A stretch of DNA of 6,243 nucleotides from Deltaproteobacteria bacterium (GTDB lineage: Bacteria; Myxococcota; Myxococcia; Myxococcales; 40CM-4-68-19), in contig VBLM01000367.1 in NCBI GenBank assembly GCA_005879095.1, forward strand, positions 1-6,243. The letters run 5' to 3'. Under the pieces are notes generated by a model, which saw nothing but the letters and a program-made list of their open reading frames with translations, had not been told where the DNA came from and did not search any database. The position numbers were made by a program, and so were the translations under genes. The stretch's first letter is position 1, and each line of letters starts with the position of its first letter. Shown piece by piece: positions 1 through 5,031 of the stretch.

Positions 1-1079
1 AGAATGGTGCCCGGGCTGGGGAGGAAATTGCGCGACGGATCTTCCGCGTAGAGCCGCGCCTCGATCGCATGACCGCGCAGGTTTCTTACGACGTCGTCCT
101 GCGTCCACGGGAGCTTCCCGCCCGAGGCGATCTCGATCTGCCAGCGCACCAGATCGAGCCCGGTGCACCACTCGGTCACCGGATGCTCGACCTGCAACCG
201 TGTATTCATCTCGAGGAAATAGAAGTTGCGCGTGTTGCCGTCGACGAGGAATTCGCAGGTGCCGGCGCCGACGTAGCCGACGGCCTTGGCGGCGTTCACG
301 GCCACGCGCCCCATCTCTGCGCGCAGCTCCGGCGTGACGATGGCGGAAGGCGTCTCCTCGATGACTTTTTGATGCCGGCGCTGCACGCTGCACTCACGCT
401 CGCCGAGCCAGATCGCGTCGCCGTGGGTATCCGCGAAGACCTGGATCTCGATGTGGTGCGGCCGCGAGACGGCCTTTTCGATGTAGACCCGGTTGTCGCC
501 GAACGCGCCGAGAGCTTCCCTTTGCGCGGTGGCGAGCGCGCTGTCGAAGTCTTTCGGATTCTCGACCAGCCGCATGCCCTTCCCGCCGCCGCCCGCCGCG
601 GCCTTGAGCATGATCGGATACCCGATGCCGAGCGCGTACTCCTTGGCCGCGGCCGCGCCGCCCTCGGGGATCGGCTCTTTCAGGCCTGGCACGATCGGCA
701 CGCCGGCTTCGGTCGCCTTGCGCCGCGCGCGCGTTTTCTCGCCCATCTCTTCCATGGCTTCGGGCGGCGGGCCGATGAAGGTCACGCCCGCAACGGCGCA
801 GGCGCGGGCAAAGTGCGCGTTTTCAGAGAGGAAACCGTAGCCGGGATGAATCGCGTCGGCACCGGTCTCTTTGGCGGCGGCGATGACGTTCTCGATCACC
901 AGATAGCTCTCGCGCGAGGCCGGCGGACCGACGCGGATGGCCTCGTCGCACGAGCGCACGTGGAGCGCCGCGCGGTCGGCATCGCTGTAGATGGCGACGG
1001 TGCGGATGCCCATCTCCCGACAGGTACGCGCGACGCGGACCGCGATCTCGCCGCGGTTGGCGATGAGGATCTTCTTCAC
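1..1079 (-). CDS. accC: Biotin carboxylase subunit of an acyl-CoA carboxylase (partial, C-terminus outside window)
   Basis: This subunit uses ATP and bicarbonate to carboxylate biotin on its carrier protein, the first half-reaction of acetyl-/propionyl-CoA carboxylase in the cytoplasm. The 359 visible residues read through without a stop. N-terminal domain: IANRGEIAVRV (6-16) and HPGYGFLSEN (78-87). ATP-grasp domain: glycine-rich loop KAAAGGGGKGMRLV (about 159-172), ERECSVQRRHQKVIEE (about 227-242), GAGTCEFLVD (271-280) and EMNTRLQVEHPVTE (290-303), which holds the catalytic region. C-terminal domain begins at GHAIEARLYAEDP (about 336-348). The start is a GTG at 1079, giving VKKILIANRGE, where the family normally begins; no SD stronger than GTAGGG is seen. 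A stand-alone AccC is about 450 residues and a PccA/MccA-type fusion with biotin carrier domain about 660; the missing end would decide. The nearby pccB suggests the two subunits act together. The family call is very secure, the substrate is not. Confidence 0.96.
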   Translation of the reverse strand, partial: MKKILIANRGEIAVRVARTCREMGIRTVAIYSDADRAALHVRSCDEAIRVGPPASRESYLVIENVIAAAKETGADAIHPGYGFLSENAHFARACAVAGVTFIGPPPEAMEEMGEKTRARRKATEAGVPIVPGLKEPIPEGGAAAAKEYALGIGYPIMLKAAAGGGGKGMRLVENPKDFDSALATAQREALGAFGDNRVYIEKAVSRPHHIEIQVFADTHGDAIWLGERECSVQRRHQKVIEETPSAIVTPELRAEMGRVAVNAAKAVGYVGAGTCEFLVDGNTRNFYFLEMNTRLQVEHPVTEWCTGLDLVRWQIEIASGGKLPWTQDDVVRNLRGHAIEARLYAEDPSRNFLPSPGTI

Positions 1080-1126
1080 GGTGGCGCACCCTACCAGATG
1101 AGCCGAATCGTCCACATCGTCCGCGC
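1080..1126. promoter_or_regulatory. 47-bp divergent intergenic region between biotin carboxylase and BON genes
   Basis: This is the whole gap between two divergently read start codons (GTG at 1079 on minus, ATG at 1127 on plus). It holds a direct repeat of ATCGTCC at 1107-1113 and 1116-1122 (9-bp period). No convincing -35/-10 pair is visible on either strand. At 47 bp, any two promoters must overlap each other or lie partly inside the opposite gene. That it acts as a regulatory region is inferred from layout only. Confidence 0.3.
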
Positions 1127-1627
1127 ATGGCCATCTTCGAAAAAGAGTCTTCAGGTCTGGTTCCCTTTCTCCTCGGGTTCTCGGCCGGAGCGGTGTGCGC
1201 CACGCTGCTCGATCCGCGGCGCGGCGCCGCCCGCCGTGCCAGGCTGCGCGACCAGGCGTTGTCGCTCGCCCGCGAGGCGGGCAGGGAGGCGGTGCGGCAG
1301 GGGCGCGATCTGCGACAGCGTGCCCTCGGCGCGGTCTACGAGGCGAGCACGCGCGCAGCGGGCGACCTGGTCCCCGACGAAGTGCTGGTCGAGCGAGTGC
1401 GGGCGCAGATCGGCCGGCCGGTCTCGCATCCGCGCGCGATCGAAGTCAAAGCGGAGAACGGCGAAGTGACGCTCTCCGGCCGGGTTCTGCGCAACGAGGT
1501 CAGGGATCTGCTCGAGCGCGTCGCTGGCGTGCGCGGCGTGCAGGGCATCCGCGACGAGCTGCAGGTAGTCGGAGAGGAGGCCTCGGGCCTCAGGCCTCCG
1601 GCTTCAGGCAAGAGTTTCGATCAGTAG
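1127..1627 (+). CDS. Membrane-anchored BON-domain protein (YtxH-like N-terminus)
   Basis: A 166-residue protein of unknown specific role. Residues 11-28 form a glycine/alanine-rich hydrophobic segment followed by LLDPRRGAARRARLRDQ (27-43), the pattern of YtxH-like proteins with one membrane anchor and a basic helix. Residues about 44-80 are a charged, alanine-rich helix, possibly coiled. Residues about 84-148 match a BON domain: predicted helix (DEVLVERVRAQIGR), then VKAENGEVTLSGRVLRNEVRDLLERVAGVRGVQGIRDELQ in pieces, with the characteristic G-x-V-x-L-x-G strand (112-118) and the closing GV-GV region (134-139). BON domains are thought to bind phospholipid or envelope surfaces and occur in osmotic-stress proteins. 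ATG at 1127 is required to keep the anchor; no clear SD precedes it. It is the only plus-strand gene here, divergent from the biotin carboxylase and convergent with the peptidase. The C-terminal tail (about 150-166) is low-complexity and encoded by a tandem repeat. Confidence 0.85.
   Translation: MAIFEKESSGLVPFLLGFSAGAVCATLLDPRRGAARRARLRDQALSLAREAGREAVRQGRDLRQRALGAVYEASTRAAGDLVPDEVLVERVRAQIGRPVSHPRAIEVKAENGEVTLSGRVLRNEVRDLLERVAGVRGVQGIRDELQVVGEEASGLRPPASGKSFDQ
1581..1608 (+). repeat. Imperfect tandem 14-bp repeat in the 3' end of the BON gene
   Basis: Two adjacent 14-mers, CCTCGGGCCTCAGG (1581-1594) and CCTCCGGCTTCAGG (1595-1608), match at 12 of 14 positions. The unit is not a multiple of three, so each copy is read in a different frame. 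The first copy overlaps a small hairpin, AGGCC-TCG-GGCCT (1578-1590). The repeat encodes the non-conserved tail after the BON domain and may have arisen by local duplication. Confidence 0.7.
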
Positions 1628-1656
1628 CGAGACGGGGCCGAGCTTACCCGCGTACC

Positions 1657-2559
1657 TTAGTCGCTCGCCCCGACCGCCGTCTTCGGGCGCTGCGCGCGGA
1701 AGCGCAGCGGGTCGACCGGTTCGCCGCCGAGATCGAGCTGGTAGTGCAGATGCGGGCCGGTCGAGCGGCCGGTGTTTCCCGAGCGGGCGATCATCTGGCC
1801 TCGCCGCACGTGGTCGCCGTCGCCTACCAACAGCTCGTCGTTGTGGCAGTAGGACGTGACCACGCCGCCGCCGTGGTCGACGACCAGGATGCGGCCGTTG
1901 ACCCCGTCGCTCGAGGCGCGGCGGACGATCCCGTCGGCGACGGCGCGAACTGGCGCACCTTTCATCACCCCGAGATCGACGCCCGCATGCAGCCGCCGCC
2001 CGCCCAGCAGCGGGTGCTCGCGCATTCCGAACGGCGAGGTGATGCGCACCGATTCCGGCAGCGGCCAGGCCAGCGCGTAGGCGCCGCCGAGCATCAGCGC
2101 CTGCGCCGCCTGCGATACGCACGTCTTCGAGGGCGGCAGCGCGCGGGCCAGATCGATCAGATGCGGCTGGGACCCGGCGTGCTCCATCGCGTAGTGCGCG
2201 GTCTCCTCGCCACAGAAGAGAGCGAGCGCGGCGGCGTCCTCCGAATGGAGGGTCTGCGCGAGCGATCGCAGCCGGGAGGCGATGGCCGGCGGCGATCCGA
2301 GATCGGCCCGCACCGCGAACGCACCGTACGCCAGCGCCTGCGCGGGCGGCACCGGTCCCGGCAGCGGCAGCGCATGTTCGGGCGGCGGCACCAGCGTGCC
2401 CGCGCCGTAATACGCGAGCAGCGGCCGCGCCGTCGTATGCGTGCGAAAGACCCACGCGCCGGCGGTTCGCACCAGCGCGCCGGCCGGCGTGTGGTACCAG
2501 GCCGCCCAGAGGCAAAGCGCGCAGAGGACGAGCTCGACCAGCGGCAGGCGAGGCTTCAT
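1657..2559 (-). CDS. M23/LytM-family zinc metallopeptidase, membrane-anchored
   Basis: A 300-residue protein predicted to cleave peptide cross-links of peptidoglycan outside the cytoplasmic membrane. Residues about 7-22 are a hydrophobic N-terminal anchor or uncleaved signal; no lipobox is apparent. Residues about 75-165 are mostly helical and unassigned, with cysteines 116 and 147. Residues about 170-290 are the peptidase M23 (LytM) fold: ITSPFGMREHP (173-183), zinc ligands H191 and D195 in RLHAGVDLG, H239 in SYCHND, and H270-x-H272 in GPHLHY. All five active-site residues of LytM are present with matching spacing, so an active enzyme is expected rather than a degenerate activator such as EnvC/NlpD. 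The start is ATG at 2559, overlapping the upstream stop in ATGA, with GGTGG seven bases before it. A longer same-frame reading to 3120 exists but only shadows the upstream gene. Its natural substrate and partner are not known. Confidence 0.92.
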   Translation of the reverse strand: MKPRLPLVELVLCALCLWAAWYHTPAGALVRTAGAWVFRTHTTARPLLAYYGAGTLVPPPEHALPLPGPVPPAQALAYGAFAVRADLGSPPAIASRLRSLAQTLHSEDAAALALFCGEETAHYAMEHAGSQPHLIDLARALPPSKTCVSQAAQALMLGGAYALAWPLPESVRITSPFGMREHPLLGGRRLHAGVDLGVMKGAPVRAVADGIVRRASSDGVNGRILVVDHGGGVVTSYCHNDELLVGDGDHVRRGQMIARSGNTGRSTGPHLHYQLDLGGEPVDPLRFRAQRPKTAVGASD

Positions 2560-3182
2560 AACGATGCCACCGCCGCGATCGCGAGCGGCCCGAGGATGGC
2601 AAGTCCGAGCAGCCCGATGGCCGTCTTCTGCGCCGAAGCGTGCTCCAGCGATCGGAATACGGCCCGCGGCGCGAGCAACAGGAAAAGGCCGAAGAGCGCG
2701 GTCGCGGCGACGAAACCGCCGATCAGCGGATAGTGCAGCAGCGTTCCCTGCAGCAGTCGCGCCACCGCTGCCGCGCCGGCGATCGAGACGAGCAACGCCG
2801 CCGCCGGTTGCACCAGCCTGAGCGAGGGCCGCCGCTTGACCAGCACGCGGGCGATGGTGAGCTCGTCCGCGGCGGCGCGCTCGTCGTAGCCGAGCAGCGG
2901 AATGGCGAGCAGGGCGTCCGCCGACAGCTCCCAGGCCAGCGCGACGGCACGCGCGAAGAAGGTGCGCTCGCCGAGGCCGACCAGATCGACGAGCGGCGCG
3001 GTCACCGACCAGCTGGAAAAGATGGCGTCGAAAAACGCGTCGACGCGATCGACCGCGAACAGCACCTTGTCGCCAACCACGTCCGCCGCCGCGTGCGTAC
3101 CTACCGCCACCAGCGCGCACATTCCGAGCGGCAGGAAGATCCAGCGGATCTTGCTCACTCTTTCGGTAACGCGCAGCTCCAC
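2556..3182 (-). CDS. Hypothetical polytopic membrane protein, coupled to the M23 peptidase
   Basis: A 208-residue protein that I do not recognise. Hydrophobic segments are at about 14-33, 122-144, 152-174 and 187-208, the last reaching the very C-terminus, so about four membrane spans are likely. Between spans one and two is a long region of mixed polarity (about 34-121) with GERTFFARAVALAWELSADA in a predicted helix, and a positively charged stretch (RVLVKRRPSLR) before span two. The start is a GTG at 3182: an in-frame TAA lies only 9 bases upstream and no ATG is available before the first span. A GTG at 3158 is a possible but less favoured start. It follows pccB by 50 bp on the same strand and ends in an ATGA overlap with the peptidase gene, which implies translational coupling and perhaps a physical partnership at the envelope. 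No function is assigned. Confidence 0.8.
   Translation of the reverse strand: MELRVTERVSKIRWIFLPLGMCALVAVGTHAAADVVGDKVLFAVDRVDAFFDAIFSSWSVTAPLVDLVGLGERTFFARAVALAWELSADALLAIPLLGYDERAAADELTIARVLVKRRPSLRLVQPAAALLVSIAGAAAVARLLQGTLLHYPLIGGFVAATALFGLFLLLAPRAVFRSLEHASAQKTAIGLLGLAILGPLAIAAVASL
2567..2571 (-). promoter_or_regulatory. Ribosome binding site deciding the M23 peptidase start
   Basis: GGTGG on the minus strand is seven bases upstream of the ATG at 2559 and inside the end of the preceding membrane-protein gene. With the ATGA overlap it supports initiation at 2559 rather than at any of the upstream same-frame codons. Confidence 0.5.
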
Positions 3183-3232
3183 CGCCGGATCTTACGGCGT
3201 CTTGCCCAGCGCCAGCAGTGTCAGCTCGCGTT

Positions 3233-4846
3233 TCAGAGCGGGATATTTCCGTGCTTGCGCTGCGGGACTTCCTGCCGCTTGTTCTGCAGCATCGTCAGTG
3301 CGCGGCAGAGCTGCGGGCGGGTGTCCTCGGGGAGGATGACTTCGTCGACGTAACCGAGCTCGGCTGCCTTGTACGGGTTGGCGAACGTGTTGCGGTACGT
3401 CTGCACCAGCTCTTCGCGCGCCGCGCCCTTTTCCAGCTCGCGGCGGAAGACGATGCTGACCGCGCCGTCCGGGCCCATCACGGCGATCTCGGCGGTCGGC
3501 CAGGCGAGGTTCACGTCGGCGCGGATGTGCTTCGACGCCATCACGTCGTACGCGCCGCCGTACGCCTTGCGCGTGATCACGGTCAGCTTCGGCACCGTCG
3601 CTTCCGCGAAGGCATAGAGCAGCTTCGCTCCGTGCGTGATGATGCCGCCCCACTCCTGCGCGGTGCCGGGCAGAAAACCTGGGACGTCGACGAAGGTGAG
3701 CAAAGGTATGTTGAACGCGTCGCAGGTGCGCACGAACCGGGCGCCTTTCCGAGATGCGTCGATGTCGAGCACGCCGGCGAGGATGGCCGGCTGGTTGGCG
3801 ACGATGCCGACGCTGCGGCCGCCGAGCCGCGCGAACCCGCAGACGATGTTGCGCGCGAAGTGCTCCTGGACCTCGAAGAAGTGCCGGTCGTCGACGACCG
3901 CGCGGATGACTTCCTTGATGTCGTACGGCTTGTTCGGGTTTTCCGGGACGAGGGTCTTCAGAGCGTCGTCGCGCCGATCGAGCGGGTCCTGCGTGGCGAC
4001 GACCGGCGGCTCGTCGAGGTTGTTGGAGGGCAGAAAGCTCAGGAGCTCGCGCAGGACGCGGATGGCGCCGGCCTCGTCCTCGGCGGCGAAGTGCGCCACG
4101 CCCGAGCGCGCGTTGTGCGTCTGCGCGCCGCCCAGGTCTTCCTTGCTCACTTCCTCGTGCGTGACGGTCTTGATCACGTCGGGGCCGGTGATGAACATGT
4201 ACGAGGTGCTCTTCGCCATGACGATGAAGTCGGTCATCGCCGGCGAGTACACCGCACCGCCCGCGCACGGCCCGAGGATCGCGCTCAACTGCGGAACGAC
4301 GCCGGACGAGGCGACGTTGCGATAGAAGATCTCCGCGTACCCCGCGAGCGAGACGACGCCCTCCTGGATCCGCGCGCCGCCGGAGTCGTTCAAGCCCACC
4401 ACCGGGCAGCCGGTGCTGACCGCCAGATCCATGACTTTACAGATCTTTTCGGCATAGGCGCCGGAGAGGCTGCCGCCGAAGACGGTGAAGTCCTGCGCGA
4501 AGACGAACACCTGCCGCCCCTCGACGGTGCCGTAGCCGGTGATGACGCCGTCGCCGAGGATCTTCTTGCCGGACATGCCGAAGTCGTCCGCGCGGTGGGT
4601 CTTGAATTTATCCAGCTCGATGAAGCTGCCGGGATCGAGGAGCAGCTCGATCCGCTCCCGCGCAGTCAGTTTGCCTTCCTGGTGCTGCTTGTCGATGCGC
4701 TCCTGCCCGCCGCCCAGCTCGGCCTGCTCGTCGAGCGCGGCCAGCTTCTCGCGCGGCGAGAGCGAGGCCAGCCGCTCCTGACGCTGCGCGGACGACATTC
4801 CGCCGCTGGGCTCGGGCGGCACGGGCTGTCCCGGTTTTTCCGTCAT
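3233..4846 (-). CDS. pccB: Propionyl-/acyl-CoA carboxylase, carboxyltransferase (beta) subunit
   Basis: This 537-residue enzyme transfers the carboxyl group from carboxybiotin to an acyl-CoA, most likely propionyl-CoA to methylmalonyl-CoA, in the cytoplasm. It contains two crotonase-like halves. The N-terminal half has [20 protein letters not shown] (45-64), [12 protein letters not shown] (152-163) and the oxyanion-forming [12 protein letters not shown] (192-203). The C-terminal half has [17 protein letters not shown] (386-402), [15 protein letters not shown] (426-440), [15 protein letters not shown] (449-463), and ends in RKHGNIPL, the usual C-terminus of propionyl-CoA carboxylases. D434 sits at the position where an aspartate is reported to favour propionyl over acetyl substrates in Streptomyces PccB. 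Length is normal, with a proline-rich extension of about 16 residues; M17 (codon at 4798-4796) is an alternative start. The mate biotin carboxylase lies about 2.1 kb downstream on the same strand, past an opposing gene. Methylmalonyl-CoA decarboxylase alpha is a related alternative. Confidence 0.95.
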   Translation of the reverse strand: MTEKPGQPVPPEPSGGMSSAQRQERLASLSPREKLAALDEQAELGGGQERIDKQHQEGKLTARERIELLLDPGSFIELDKFKTHRADDFGMSGKKILGDGVITGYGTVEGRQVFVFAQDFTVFGGSLSGAYAEKICKVMDLAVSTGCPVVGLNDSGGARIQEGVVSLAGYAEIFYRNVASSGVVPQLSAILGPCAGGAVYSPAMTDFIVMAKSTSYMFITGPDVIKTVTHEEVSKEDLGGAQTHNARSGVAHFAAEDEAGAIRVLRELLSFLPSNNLDEPPVVATQDPLDRRDDALKTLVPENPNKPYDIKEVIRAVVDDRHFFEVQEHFARNIVCGFARLGGRSVGIVANQPAILAGVLDIDASRKGARFVRTCDAFNIPLLTFVDVPGFLPGTAQEWGGIITHGAKLLYAFAEATVPKLTVITRKAYGGAYDVMASKHIRADVNLAWPTAEIAVMGPDGAVSIVFRRELEKGAAREELVQTYRNTFANPYKAAELGYVDEVILPEDTRPQLCRALTMLQNKRQEVPQRKHGNIPL

Positions 4847-4851
4847 GCGCG

Positions 4852-4901
4852 CGAGAACCTACTCTGCCGCGCGCCCGCCGCAAAGAGGAGGGAGGTTCTC
4901 G
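4852..4901. promoter_or_regulatory. Perfect 9-bp inverted repeat directly upstream of pccB
   Basis: CGAGAACCT at 4852-4860 and its exact reverse complement AGGTTCTCG at 4893-4901 are separated by 32 bases; the arm centres are 41 bp apart, about four helical turns. The near arm ends five bases before the pccB ATG. On the minus strand the interval contains TTGCGG, 16 bases, then TAGGTT, a weak -35/-10-like pair that would start transcription within a few bases of the ATG. It could be a paired operator around a promoter or an mRNA hairpin masking the weak AGTAGG ribosome site. The repeat is seen directly; its role is inferred. Confidence 0.45.
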
Positions 4902-4929
4902 GGTTAGCTGAAAATGGCAGTTGGGGGGT

Positions 4930-4955
4930 CCAGGGGGGAGCGAGCTCCACCCTGG
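4930..4955. repeat. 11-bp-stem hairpin downstream of the secreted-protein gene
   Basis: On the minus strand CCAGGG-T-GGAG, loop CTCG, CTCC-C-CCCTGG folds into an 11-position stem with one T/C mismatch and a four-base loop. It lies about 77 bases after the stop of the upstream gene. No T-run follows directly (an A and C-run follow, with TTTT only about 18 bases later), so a standard intrinsic terminator is not well supported. An alternative pairing, CTCCACC with GGTGGAG (4945-4960), competes with this stem. Confidence 0.6.
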
Positions 4956-4959
4956 TGGA

Positions 4960-4974
4960 GGCGCCGAAGGCGCC
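4960..4974. repeat. GGCGCC-gaa-GGCGCC hairpin
   Basis: Two copies of the self-complementary hexamer GGCGCC flank a three-base spacer (GAA on plus, TTC on minus), giving a 6-bp stem on either strand. It abuts the larger hairpin at 4930-4955 and seems to be part of the same palindromic cluster. Confidence 0.6.
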
Positions 4975-4985
4975 GGATCGACCAC

Positions 4986-5002
4986 GTGGCCATCAGGGCC
5001 AC
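4986..5002. repeat. GTGGCC-atcag-GGCCAC hairpin
   Basis: A perfect 6-bp stem with a five-base loop, 29 bases past the stop codon of the secreted-protein gene on the minus strand. There is no adjacent T-run on that strand. It is the first of three hairpins between 4930 and 5002. Confidence 0.55.
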
Positions 5003-5031
5003 AGGGGTCATTCTGAAGGAAGACTTCGGGG

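Noticed and set aside
69..1469. 466-codon plus-strand open frame opposite the biotin carboxylase gene
   Set aside because: The minus strand encodes an unmistakable biotin carboxylase; this frame is Arg/Ala/Asp-rich with no domain and reflects high GC on the antisense strand.
1628..1656. Bidirectional terminator between the convergent BON and peptidase genes
   Set aside because: The 29-bp gap has no clear stem-loop and no T-run on either strand.
1604..2602. 332-codon minus-strand open frame overlapping the peptidase
   Set aside because: It is the neighbouring frame of the M23 gene; the true frame contains the complete HxxxD, H and HxH zinc/catalytic set.
1195..2733. 512-codon plus-strand open frame across the BON and peptidase genes
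   Set aside because: It runs out of frame through the BON gene and antisense to the M23 peptidase, with arginine/alanine-rich low-complexity translation.
2560..3120. Upstream extension of the peptidase reading frame to a start at 3120
   Set aside because: This part overlaps the membrane-protein gene in another frame, is arginine/glycine-rich, and the ATGA overlap with a GGTGG site supports the start at 2559.
3183..3232. Promoter or small gene between pccB and the membrane-protein gene
   Set aside because: The 50-bp gap shows no convincing promoter pair, strong hairpin or coding potential; cotranscription with pccB is simpler.
4923..4938. G-quadruplex from the two G6 tracts
   Set aside because: Only two G-runs are close together, fewer than the four separate runs normally required, and the second run is already paired in a strong hairpin.
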